DNA of 64,000 bases from Limnomonas spitsbergensis. Lineage: Eukaryota; Chlorophyta; Chlorophyceae; Chlamydomonadales. The translations under genes were made by a program, and so were the position numbers. This document shows, piece by piece, positions 53,101 through 64,000 of the stretch. The notes beneath the pieces are model-generated. The model saw only the letters and a program-made list of their open reading frames with translations. It searched no databases and was not told where the DNA came from. Every line of letters starts with the position of its first letter. The first letter of the stretch is position 1. The stretch covers positions 3,534,001 to 3,598,000 of the forward strand of contig JAYJMM010000116.1 in assembly GCA_037349105.1 (NCBI GenBank), in the 5' to 3' direction.

Positions 53101-56100
53101 CGCATCTGCCTGATCGGCCTTGACATTCAGGGCGTCAAGACGCTGCGCGCCAACCACAGGATCGACGGTCTGTACCTATTCATCACGCCGCCGAGCCTGG
53201 AGGAGCTGGAGGTGCGACAGCGCGGGCGGCTGAAGGAGGCCGACTCGACCATCGCTAAGCGGCTCACATGGGCAGAAGCGGAGATCGCGGCCTCAGCGAA
53301 GCCGCATCTGTACCACCATATTGTCGAGAACAACGAGGGAACCAAATTCGACCTGGCATCTGAGACCGGCGTCTACTACCAGCTCAAAGAAGCCATCAGC
53401 TCTCTGAGTCCTATCGTCCGAAACCGGTTACGCGGGTTGCCTGCTTACGTGCTGGACTACTCGGATCTCATCCCGCCCAACCTGGTCGAAAAGCCGTTTC
53501 TGAAACCGGTAGTGGTGAGCGGCCCGACAACCGGCGAGCGCACAGCGCTGCTAGAGCAGCTAGTCCGCGAGTTCCCGGATGTGTTTGCGTTCCCGGTCGT
53601 GACCACGACGCGGTTCCGGAACGAGATTGACCAGCACCGCGTCGGCGCCGACGAGCTCGCGATGATCCGCGCGCCGCCGGTGTCCCGCGTGCGCACAGTG
53701 TCACCGCCGTCCAAGACCGGGCACTCCCTGCTGCCCGAGGTCGACGTGGACGGTCTGCCGCTGATGCCCGGCACCATCCCGGATGAAGAGGTGGAGGAGC
53801 TGTTTGAGGAGCTGCCAAAGGACGCCTCCCTGTACCCAGACACCATCGTCATGACACCGGAGGAGTTCGATGAGGCCGTTCGCTCTGGATCCTTGGTAGA
53901 GCACCACCAGGTGTGCTCCTCCGGGAGAGATTCTACCCTGTTATACTGCTTTGCTTCAGGTTTGCTGTACTGCTTACCTCCTGGTTGTACTGTACTGCTC
54001 GGCGCCTGGTCTAAGTTATGCTGCGGTGCTTGACAGTAGAGTCATACTACAAAGAAAGAAAAAGAAAACTACGCCCCGCAGGGGCTTGAGGGTTAAGGAA
54101 ACAGCGCGGCATGGGCCTAGGCCGCGTCCGCGCCGTTACCATAGTCATACTACCAACAGTGCCAATGTTTCGCTGCTGGGAAAACAAATTTTAGATTCCC
54201 ACCTCTGTACAACTGTTACGCTTGTGCGTGGCTGTTGGTTTTATCATCAATGCATGAGACTTCAGTGCATCTAGCTCGGCCGCCATGTGCCTGTCACAGG
54301 TCCAGGCCTGCTGCCAGTTGTGCTGCTTCAGCTAAGGTAAAATCGTCTAATCCATTGTTGAAACCCTGTACTGTTAAGGCAGGTGTCAATGACGTTACAC
54401 CTCAGGTGTGCTGTCTCCTCCTAGCTGGTCAAGCTTAGGGAAATGCATTTCGATGCTGATCCCAATCAAATCGTACCCCTCCTGTGCGTTTGCTGCCATC
54501 AGGACCTGTTCAAGCACGCCAACATCACCCGCCGAACCGGAGTCAGCAAGGCCGCGATACGCAACGTGCTCCTCTCTGGCAAGCTGCCCCTGCTGGAACT
54601 GGAGAGCGACGCGCTCGTCATGCTTTCACAGCTGAAGAGCGGCGACCTGGACATCAAGATTGCAAACGACATGTACCTAGGCATCTTCCTCAAGCCACCC
54701 TCCATGGAGGAGTACAAGACGCGCCTGGTGAGGGCTGAGCAGTCGAGGGTGCTGAATAGAGGGAGGCGGATAAGACTGGGAAGGGCCGAGGTATTGATGA
54801 CGTTACACCTCTGGGCCACGCTGAAATGAAGCTCGGCCTAATCGGCAAAACAAAAGTCAGTTGGGAAAGTCAAGGGAGAAGGCACAAGAGGAAAGAAAGG
54901 ATCGCAGGGGGGCTGAGATGTGAAGGGTGTTGAACAGGGGGGCATTGCTCGGGGTTTGTAGGTGGGGGGACAGAGGGAGGCATTATCAAGGGTTCATGGT
55001 GGAGGAGGGTCAAGGGTGTTGCATACAGTGGGTGTTGTTTAGGGGTCGATTACGGGAGTGGACAAGGGCGTTGAACAGAGGGAGGTGCTTGTTTTATATC
55101 CCAGTGTGAAATGGTGACAAAAATGTTAGAAAGGGGGGGACGTTGTTTCAAACCGGGGTGGCTTGAGGAAGATGCCTAGGGACATGTCGTTAGGGAGGCT
55201 TCTCTCTGCGAGAGTGCCCAGGAAAATGAGCTGTGGGAGGTTTGTCAACGACATTACACCTCTGCTGGGCCACAATTTAGCTGTGGGAGGTGTGTATCGG
55301 GGGGCAGGCCTTGGATAATGCCTCTGGGCATGTGAAGGACCTGGTCTTTGAAGCAAGGTCTTCCATGGTTACCTTCCAGCTGACTATAGAGGGCACTGTT
55401 ATAAAGGCTGAGCAAAGAAGAGTCTTTTGGCTCATGTTGCCGTGCACCATGTGTGCCACATCACTTCTTCTGCCATGCAAGCCAGCCGAACCTAGCCATG
55501 CCCACTAGACTGCCATACCTACTTGGTTGGTGTGGTATTGCTGCAGCACTTCCAGATACACTTTAGTAGTTATTAGCCTGGAGCTGTACGTCCAACCAGA
55601 AATTTCGCTTCGACAGGCATAGGGCGCATAGTAGTACAGTATGAGCTTAGTTTTTACTGAGCTTGAAGAGCTAAAGCACATATAATACACAAAATGAAGC
55701 TTAAATAGACTTAGTGCACAAAGCATAGCAGTAAGCAGTCCCAAAAGCTTGAAGAGCTGAACCCTCTGACACACCTACGGTTTCAAAAATGAATGTTTCC
55801 TTTTCTGTGCCGTCTGCCAGGTGCAATGGCTGACCGAGACAGACGAGGACATTGCGATGCGTCTGGAGCTGGCCAAGACCCAGATTGCGGCCTCCTCGGA
55901 CGCAAAGGTGTACGACCACGTGGTTGTGAATGACCAGCTGGAAGACAGCGTCGGGGAGATCATCGCCATGATGCACCGCTACCGCCCTGACGTGATGAAC
56001 AGTGTCGAGGACGGGATCGAGGGCGAGGAGGAGACTGCGGGGCCGACGGGGGAGAACCGGCCGAGCTCGGCGGCAAGCAGCACGGTGGCCCGCCCCGCCG

Positions 56101-59100
56101 CTGGCGCTGACGCTGGTGACCCTGTGCTTGTCTTGGTGGGGCCGCCGGGCAGCAACGGGCAGCAACAGCTCGCCGAGGCGCTGCGCACGGCCTTCCCCGA
56201 CAAGTTCATTGTGCCGCCGCTTCTCACGGACCGCAAGCCGTCCAAGGGTGAGGCGTCGTCAGCTGCCCTGACATTCATGCCTCCTAAGGAGTTCGCGAAA
56301 ATGGCGGCCGAGGGCTTGCACGTAGTCTCGTACCCCTCTGAGCTCCACCCCTCGTCCTCCGTTGCCATCTCAAAGGACGCGCTGCTCAGCCTCAAGGCAA
56401 GAAACGCCGTCGCGGTTATCGCGCTGCCGCAGAACGTCCCTGCAGGCCTGCCTGCCTCCCTAAAGCTGGGCGGGCTTCCAATGGCAGTGTATCTTTATGT
56501 CAACGGGGTGGCAGGAGCTGTGGCAGGAGCTGCCGGGCAGACGCCCGAGATGGCCGAGGCGGCTCTGGCTGCCGTCCAAGAGTCCGAGATCTACCACCTA
56601 ATCATCCCGGGCGAGATGGACAGCGAGACGCAGCTCTCATTGACCCGCAGCGTCATGACCGCCCATGTGCCGTCGGTCGTGCCCCCGCCGTTCCGCCCGC
56701 TGGTGGTCGCCGGGCCCTTCGGCACCGGCAAGCGCGTGTTGCTCCAGCGCCTATTCGACCAGCTGCCCGGGCGATTCGCGGTTCCCGTGATCACAACGTC
56801 ACGGGAGGCAGGGCCAAAAGATATCGGGGACCGCACCGACATGGAGGTGGTGCCGCGGGAGGCGGCCGACGCCTTGCTGGCTTCCAATGCGTTCCTCGTG
56901 CACGAGGTCACGCTGGACCACGTGTACGGGGTCACGATCGCAGCGGTGAACCGGGTCAAGGCGTCCGGCCGCGTGTGTGTGGTGGAGGTGGACCATGTGG
57001 AAGATGCCAAGAAGCTAAGAGATCAAGGCTTTGATGCAACGTACATATTTATCGGCGTGGACTCCATGGATGAGCTGTTCAAGTGCGGAGGGGGAGGGGA
57101 GGATGGGATAGGCGAGGGCCAAGGGGGAGGAAATGTCAGGGCTGGTGGAGGAGAGGTCAGGGCAAAGTGTGTGTGGGGAGGAGATATGAGGACATGGCAG
57201 GAAGGGGAGGGCAAAGAGGGACATGGCAAGGTGTGACAGGGCGTGACAAGGCGGGGCATGGGAGAGGGCAGGGCATGGGAAAGGGCAGGACAGGGCAGTG
57301 GGTGACGGCAAAACAGGGCAGGGAGGGGGCAGGTGAGAGGGGAGAGGGAAGGAAGTGGGGGAGGGCAGGACAGGGGAGCGAGAGGGGAGAGGGCAGGATA
57401 GGGAGGGACGGGTGTGAAGCATGGAAGAAAGATTCGTTCCTGTTTTGATCGCAGCGGATACTACCCGCAGCAGGGTTCAAATCTTAGCAGGCTCGTCAAA
57501 CAGGACCCCATAGCTCCATGTGCGAGTGATGTAGGGGTTGTTTGTTTTTGGTTCTGCTGCTCGTTCTCCATGCACCTCTCACGTGCCCTCGCATCATCCC
57601 TCAGGCGCGTGCACGCTGAGATTAAGAGTAATCCCCCTCTCGGCTACGAAATGGATGAGGCGGCTCACATCTTCTTCCAGGTACGCCTCATGATGGGTGT
57701 GAAAATTGTTTTTGGGGGTCGTTTGTTTTTGTTGCATGTTTTTACCATCAGTTTTTTGTATAGATTTTTTGATATCTTCTTCCAGGCTCGCCTCATGATG
57801 GGTGTGATGGTGCGCGGGGCAGGCCGTGTTTTGAAAAGGGCATTGTTGCTGGCGATGGTGCCCGTGGGGAATGTACAGTCAGAGCTGGGTTTTGCTCCCC
57901 GGCTTCTGCACTTGAGCTTGTGATTCTGCCTGGTATGATTCTGGCTGCTTGGCGGCACTTACGCTTACTGCATTACTGCTGTCTGGCTTGACCTCTGGCA
58001 GCTTGGCTGCAACCTACCACATTTGCATGATCTCTGGCAGCTTGGCTGCACCGACCCATGCTGCATGATCTCTGCCTGGTATGATTCTGGCTGCTTGGCG
58101 GCACTTCCGCTTACTGCAGTATCGCTGTCTGGCTCGACCTCTGGCAGCTTGGCTGCCACCCACCACATGATCTCTGGCAGCTTGGCTGTATTGACCCATG
58201 TTGCAAGATCTCTGGCTGGCAAGATACTGGCAGCTTGGCACTGCCTTGGCGGCACCAATCCTATTGCATTATCACTGTCTGGCATGATTCTGGCCATGGT
58301 AGCACGATACGGCATAATACAGCGTAATACGGCACATGTTCATCAGGGGTGTACTACCAAAGTGCCACGATACGGCTCGATACGGCACATGTTGAGCCGG
58401 ATTGTGCTCCCATGATTCTGGCAGCTTGGCTTGGACCCACCATCTCTGGCTGGCAGGGTGTCTGGTGGCGTGGCTGTGCATCTGGTATCCACCCATGTTG
58501 CATGTTCTACAGTGGCATGGCTGCAACCCGCACCCGTTTCTTTGTTCTCTTCTCACTCTAGGGCGCCAAGGCCGAGGTCATGGCCTCGCGAGTCGAGGGC
58601 CTCTTCGATGCCACGATCGACAACGGCACGGACTTTGCGGCCGCGTTCACTCACCTAGCGGAGGCGGTGCACTTTGCGTACCCCGACGTCGTGGTGCGGC
58701 ACTTTGTGTGGGGCTACGGCCGCTCGCTATGGGACCTGGAGCAGCGAAAGCACGGAGAGCACCCGCTGCGGGTCATGGTGCTCGGCCCGGCTGGGTCCGG
58801 GAAGACGACGCAGTGCGAAATGCTTTCTAAGCACTTCCAGGTCGGTGCAGTCAGGGGCTGGACAGGCGTAGGGGTGCAGCGTTCTTCACATGCATGATGC
58901 CTGACTTTTGACGAGCTTTGGGGTCCAGCAAGGGTTGTAGACTATGAAGGGTTGGGTTTCAGGGTTTTAAACCCTGAACCAGTCAGCCAGCAGAAGGATC
59001 TCGCCAGGATTATGCGCCTAGGTTTGAGAGCAAGGGTTGCTTATTCTGGTCAGGCGAAGAACTGAATTTTATAATGTGCTGAACCAGGAGATGACCTGAG

Positions 59101-62100
59101 CTTGATACATTGGTTAAACAGGGACTGATCTTGGATCTGTCACTGGCTCTACCCTGGGTGAAAGCATGATTATTGATTATTTTATGACAGCGCTGTGAGT
59201 GTAAGCTTGTGACTAGCAGTGGGGTTATGCCAGGGTTTTATGATTAGAGTTGAAACCCTGAGCCTGTGACTGGCAGTAGGGTCCAAGTTTTGTATTCTTC
59301 TGGCCGATGTACCCTATGCTATCAGTCAGATCAATGCCCCCTCCCCCCTCGGACGTTTCTCATCCCTGCAGGTGCCACACGTCAATGTCGGAGACCTGCT
59401 GTACGATGAAGTCAAGATCGGCTCCGAGGTAGGGCTTGCCGCCAAGGTCTTCATGGACGCCTCCAAGACAGTCCCGGACGAGTACTTCATCACGCTGTTG
59501 GACCAGAGGCTGAAGCGGCCAGATTGCCGCGCCAGTGGCTGGATGCTTGACGGATTCCCGCACACGGCACCCCAGACTGCGGCGCTCCTGGTGCGTTGTG
59601 ACAGGCGAGAGAGCTTCATTGTGAATGCTAGGGTGCTTCAGCAACAGGTCAGCTACAGGTCAGTTACAACCAGGCCTATGGCTAACAGGGCTTGGTGCAG
59701 GAACCCTTGTTGCTTGGCCCCCCGGCTGAGGACCGGTCAAAGTTTGATCCCCGTCTGCCCACTGGTGGCTGCCCTGCAGCCCCTCCAAGGTGGTCTGGTG
59801 CGCACTTAAATAAACACTGGAGAGCAGAAATGCCCCTCCTCCCGCTATGCTGCAGCCGTTTGTGTGATACAACAGGTGCATCCAAACTCCTTTGCCCCCC
59901 GGTTTACTTGGTCTGCCGTGACTGGTGCCCCGGAAGGCACTTGGCCACCGCTCTGCTGACAGCTCGTGATAAGCAGAAACCCTAAACCCTACACTAAACA
60001 CCTGCAACCCCGACCACCGTCACAGTCATAAGCATCGTTCTGCCCTTCCAACCACTCTCAACTGCTCCCCTGGCCCAGGCCCTGGGTATCATTCCTGACA
60101 AGGTCATCTTCTTGTACGCGGAGAACGAGGTGCTGCTGGATCGCACGCGCCATCGCAAGATCGACTACCTGAACAACCGTGTGTACCACGTGCCCGCTAG
60201 GGACGCCCACGCGATATGCCCGGCGATCGAGCCCATCGGGAAGGACGGCAAGCTTGATGCGGAGGTTATGGCGCGGTGAGTGCATGCGGGGGTGCAGCGT
60301 GGGCCTGGCATTAATTGCGCACTGCTTCCCATGGCTCTGCATGGCCCTGCATGGCCCTGCATGGCTCTGCATGGCTCTGCATGGCTCTGGGCAGCATGGA
60401 GGCAGCATGGGGGCAGCGTGGGCCTATCATTGATTGTGCACTGCTTCCCATGGCTCTGCATGGCTCTGGGCTGGCATGGAGGCAGCATGGAGGCAGCGTG
60501 GGCCTGTGATCGATTGCTTCCTATGGACCTGTATAGCTCTGGGCAGGCTGGGGGCAGCATAGGGTCAACGTGAGCCTGTCACGGATTGCTTCCCATATGC
60601 TGCACGGATATGCATGGCCGTGGGCAGGCATGGGGGTAACGTGGGCCTGTCATGAAGGGCTTTGTATGCGCTGTATGGCTCCGCACGGCAATTTACCATG
60701 TGGGGCTGCGTGCTGAGGAAGGTCCTGATGAGACGGGCCGTTGAGAGTGGGATTCAAAAATAATTTAATTTAAAATCTGTACCGTACCGGTATAAATTAT
60801 TAAAAAGAAGAAAAAAACAGGACCGGCTGTCCATTTGGTGGTGAGGGTCATTTGACAATGACTCCATGACCATAGCACTGACCGAAGCTCATTTTCCGTT
60901 AGATGCCGTCACTCCCTGCACCTATGCTCAACCGGGAAATGGTCCAGTGGAACAACACTGGTGGCATCCAGACCCCAAGGTTGAGAGATCGAACCCGCCA
61001 AACGATCCTCTGTCCCCCTGTCTAGATCTCCATATGAGGATGGCATGGTTGCACCATGGCCCAGGCCGTACATGGTACCTGGAATTGAGCTTAGTCATTC
61101 CCCTACCAGCCCCAAACGGCAGAGCATTCAGTAGGGCCCAGCGGGTATGCACTGTTTACCTACACGCACTCCCTGCCCCCTACACGCAGGCTGCACCCGC
61201 GACACGACGACTCGGAAGAGAACGTCGTGGCGCGCTTGGGCTTGTGGGACATCCATTGGCGACACCTGCGCGCTGCCTACGAGGACGTGTCGCTTCGCCT
61301 GGCGGCGGACACGCCGACCGTGGCCGATCCGTTCGACGCTGCGGTCACCTTCCTGACGCTCGAGTCGCGCGTGACGGAGGTGCCGGTGCTGCACTCGAGC
61401 AAGCTCAAGCAGCTGCAGTACGAGATTGTGGACACCATGAGGTGCGAGGGGGGGGGGACTGTCAGGGTGGGCAGTAGGGCTGCCGACTAGCCGTGTGAAA
61501 GAAAGAAAGGAAACTACCCCTGCAGGGGCGTGAGGGTTAAGGAAACAGCCGTGTGAGACATACCGTAGTGTAATTGATAGCCAGGGGCAAGGGGGGGCTC
61601 ATCCATAAGCGCCTGCGTCATACCTGCCCCCTGCACATTCAACTCTAGGTGAGCAAGGTTAAGGGTTTAGGGTATTTTAGACCTTAACCTTTTAACCCTG
61701 GGTGTCTCGGGAGTGGCTCTTTGGCCTCACTCTTGTTTTATTTGGAAACCAGCTTTCCTCGTGGCGTGCGCACGCCTCGGGATACCTTCGCTTCTCATCC
61801 CCTGCGCGGAGCTACGCTTGATTCGTCCTCCTGCGCACCCTCTCTGCCTACTTCCTCCCGCACAGCCCTCCTCAACCTCTGCTTCAAACGGCCCCGCAGG
61901 TACAAGCGGCAGCAACTGGTGCAGCTACAACACACGGACGAGCGGGCCCTCCCCTGGGTGGATGTCAAGGAGCTGGCCAGCAACAGCCACTGCGTGCTGC
62001 TTGGCCGTGACCCCGAGCAGTTTGAGCCGCACCAGCAGCGGCGCAGGTCCAACCTGTACAAGGCGCCCCGCTCGCTGCTCATGCTGGTGGACTCGCCGGA

Positions 62101-64000
62101 GCCCAGCGAGGTGCTCATCTCGCTGGATCTTGGAGTGCAGTGGGCTCTAGAGGACAGGCCGGCGGTGGCAAAGATGGTGAGAGGGGGAGCGCAGGCCAGC
62201 GGTGGCGGATAGAGTACAGGCCAGCAGTGGCAAATACAGTACAGGCCAGCAGTGGCAAATAGAGTGCAGGCCAGCAGTGGCAAATAGAGTGCAGGCCAGC
62301 AGTGGCAAATAGAGTGCAGGCCAGCAGTGGCAAATAGAGTGCAGGCCAGCTGTGACAAATAGAGTACAGGCCAGTGGTGGTAGAAATGGTGAGAGGGAGC
62401 GCTTTGGGCATTGGGTGTGGCTTGGTTAGCGGGCATTCCTCAGCCATTCAGGTCGTATGAGAGTGTGTAGGTTGCCTATTGGTGAAAGGCTGACCATGCA
62501 ACACCAGGGCTCTTAGCCTGGCTGGATGTCATCTTACCCCAGTGGTATAACCATTTAGTGGGAGTGGCAAGATCTTGCAATTTAGCGGTAACAGAGGCGA
62601 ATGTAGGGATGTTGGACTGTCAATGTGGGGCTGTCTGATCATAATGATGTACAGTAAATAATCACATGCATGCAGCTGAGGTTTACCGGGGATGCCATGT
62701 CCGCCTGCTACCCTCTGTCCTGTCCGGCTCCTTGTCACAGAGCCTCACGCATGGAGTGTTGCAGCAATTATTTATGGTGTGACCCAGACCATATTTGAAA
62801 GGCTATTGGATCGCAACTACTGGGCCCTTAACCGGCCTAAGGCCGCTTGCAGGGCTTGCTAGACCAAGCCCCCACATCGGTAGGCCATAACAGAGCTAAA
62901 TTCTAGCTGAAGCACCCTAACATATACATATTGGTGTCCTGCAAACTGCCTGGCTGCAGGTTCTCGTCGTGTGCGGCCCAGTCGGGTCCGGCAAGACCAC
63001 GGTCATCGACATGCTTATGCGGGACTTCCCAAAGAAACTGGCACGCGTGTCCGCACTCTCCACACGCGCATCGTACAAGGAGGAGTCTCTGGGCCGCCCC
63101 TACACCACAGTGCACGCCTCAGAGCTGGCTTCGGAGCTGGCCCTGGGTGAGGCCCTTGGGTACTGTTCCGCCCCAGGCGAGGAGGGTATGTATGCGGCGA
63201 GCCTGGCGGACTTGGAGGACGCCTGGAGAGAGGGAAAGGTGGCCGTGATGGAGGCGCCCCTGGCGCTCGCCGAGGCGCTCAAGGCGGCGCACAGGCAGGC
63301 CGCGGGGGAAGCGCCGGGGGCGGGTGCGACGGCAGCTGCAATCCCCGACAAGATCCGGGGCACGCTGGCGGACATGGACGTGCGCTGCGTGTACCTGACG
63401 GCAGATGTAGAGACGTTGGACACGCGGCTACGGCGCGCCGCGATGCGCGAGGAGCAGCGGCTAGGAGAGGAGTTGAAGCTGTCCAAGGAGGAAGTGGCGC
63501 GGGTGGCGGCGCTGGGCGGCACGGACGGCAGCATGGTGGACTGGATGCTGCCTGCGGCTGGAACTGAGCAAGAGGTGTACATGGCCGTGCGCGAGGTGGC
63601 TGGGGGGCTCTGGCACCGGCCCCGCATGGCGGTGCCTTGCCAGCTGGTGGTTGACCGCTTTGACTGGCGTGCGAACCTGCCCGGCCCCACCGAGCTCCGC
63701 ATGCGCACCTCCCTGTCGGCGGGCGCAACGCTGGAGCTCCCGCGCGGCCGCCACCTGCTGCGCGTCAGCGCCAACCTCGAGCAGCTGCATTCGGTCACTT
63801 TTATGAGCACAACGAAGCTTTCAGCGAACGAGTACGTGGAGGTGATGCAGGAGGCGGAGCCTGCGCCCTGCATCTCCAGCTGCCTGGAGGGCGAGTACGT
63901 GGCACTGCCGGCCGGCACCTGCTGTGCACTGCTGCGGTACAACATCAAGGTGGCAGAGCCGACCACGCTCGCGGCGACGCTGGCCATCAGCGGCGAGGAC
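50144..64000 (+). CDS. FAP42: FAP42-like ciliary protein with calpain-like and repeated nucleotide-kinase folds (runs off window)
   Basis: Fifteen exons with matching phases: 50144-50285, 50428-50580, 51209-51435, 51745-51912, 52274-52600, 52945-53910, 54503-54727, 55821-57082, 57605-57680, 58562-58840, 59372-59590, 60079-60275, 61190-61441, 61900-62176 and 62960 to beyond the end (at least 1937 residues). Residues about 100-250 resemble a calpain protease fold (GEWRAVTVDDRLPVD, LQLWPMILCKAVLKV) without a recognisable catalytic Cys. Then come P-loop modules at about 303 (GPSGVGRSG), 532 (GPTTGERT), 843 (GPPGSNGQ), 1034 (GPFGTGKR), 1257 (GPAGSGKTTQ, adenylate-kinase type with WMLDGFPHTAPQT) and 1596 (GPVGSGKTT, guanylate-kinase type). 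The visible C-terminus is beta-rich (LELPRGRHLLRVSANLEQ). Chlamydomonas FAP42, a C1b central-pair protein, has this type of repeated kinase architecture. Orthology is inferred, not proven. Confidence 0.7.
52192..52242. repeat. CCTGA pentanucleotide microsatellite
   Basis: About nine copies of CCTGA with one T variant, ending about 30 bases before the acceptor of the exon at 52274. Confidence 0.85.
54051..54104. repeat. Short dispersed intronic element, copy 1
   Basis: AAAGAAAGAAAAAGAAAACTA followed by CGCCCCGCAGGGGCTTGAGG and GTTAAGGAAACAG. A close relative is at 61497-61549 in another intron of the same gene. The core is a palindrome (CCCCGCAGGGG / CCCCTGCAGGGG). Confidence 0.65.
57083..57420 (+). 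repeat. G-rich purine tract after a splice donor
   Basis: Directly after the donor GTGCGG of the exon ending 57082 there are over 300 bases of G-runs (GGGGGAGGGG, GGGAGAGGGCAGG and similar) on the sense strand. Such tracts could form quadruplexes or help define the 5' splice site. Confidence 0.7.
57926..58215. repeat. 146-bp tandem repeat, two copies
   Basis: Units beginning TCTGCCTGGTATGATTCTGG at 57926 and 58072, each with an inner repeat of GATCTCTGGCAGCTTGGCTG. They lie in the intron before the exon at 58562. Confidence 0.8.
60325..60640. repeat. Degenerate tandem repeats in an intron
   Basis: Repeated blocks of CATGGCTCTG, GGCAGCATGG and GGGCCTGTCA type after the donor at 60276. Unit length is irregular, about 80-100 bp. 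Confidence 0.65.
60975..61150. repeat. Dispersed SINE-like repeat, copy 2
   Basis: Partner of 38268-38540, in the intron before the exon at 61190. Includes GATCGAACCCGCC and ATGGCATGGTTGCACCATGG and CCCCTACCAGCCCCA. Divergence between the copies is moderate and spread along the length. Confidence 0.45.
61497..61549. repeat. Short dispersed intronic element, copy 2
   Basis: GAAAGAAAGGAAACTACCCC followed by TGCAGGGGCGTGAGGGTTAA and GGAAACAG, matching 54051-54104. Located in the intron after the donor at 61442. Confidence 0.65.
62192..62385. repeat. 25-bp intronic minisatellite, seven to eight copies
   Basis: Unit CAGGCCAGCAGTGGCAAATA plus GAGTG, starting 16 bases after the donor at 62177. Confidence 0.9.

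Overview
The window reads as nuclear DNA of a green alga (Chlorophyta). The host genes are split by many GT-AG introns with GC-rich coding exons. They include a plastid-type MurE, a plant-type LSD1 zinc-finger protein, an endoplasmic-reticulum mid-SUN protein, an Aven-like protein and a very large nucleotide-kinase-like protein of the ciliary central-apparatus type. Telomere-like TTTAGGG runs in introns fit the same group. Species is not determined.

Left part (1-25790): nested mobile elements. A 20,085-bp element (519-20603, sense strand minus, 4-bp target duplication AATA) sits inside the left arm of a small terminal-inverted-repeat element (434-518 plus 20604-20949). That element is flanked by two further copies of the same large family: a minus-strand fragment at 1-427 and a plus-strand, 5'-truncated copy at about 20950-25786. 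The large element carries a 13-kb ORF with Gag-like and CCHC zinc-knuckle segments and a C5-cytosine methyltransferase-like domain, and a relic of a retroviral-type integrase with a PHD finger. The plus-strand copy carries the complete integrase-PHD ORF. No reverse transcriptase was found in either. The terminal repeats are split: 627 bp (A) at the 5' end, 222 bp (B) at the 3' end, followed by five tandem A+B units.

The main discovery is that the two copies differ by three precise losses, each bounded by GT...AG. The methyltransferase segment is missing from the plus copy. The integrase core and the segment from the integrase C-terminal region to the first half of the PHD finger are missing from the minus copy. 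This looks like fossilised alternative splicing of one retroelement RNA, with enzymatic domains lying on spliceable segments.

Right part (25790-64000): host genes. In order: an LSD1-type zinc-finger gene (minus, 26728-27669), a mid-SUN gene (plus, 28589-34531, first exon not found), an Aven-like gene (minus, 35672-37592), a 13-exon MurE gene (minus, 38068-49700), and a gene for a giant protein with a calpain-like segment plus repeated guanylate/adenylate-kinase folds (plus, 50144 to beyond the window end). The last two are divergent and share a 443-bp intergenic region. Introns are loaded with minisatellites (56-, 35-, 25- and 90-bp units), some of which duplicate splice sites, and many 5' splice sites are followed by dense G-runs.
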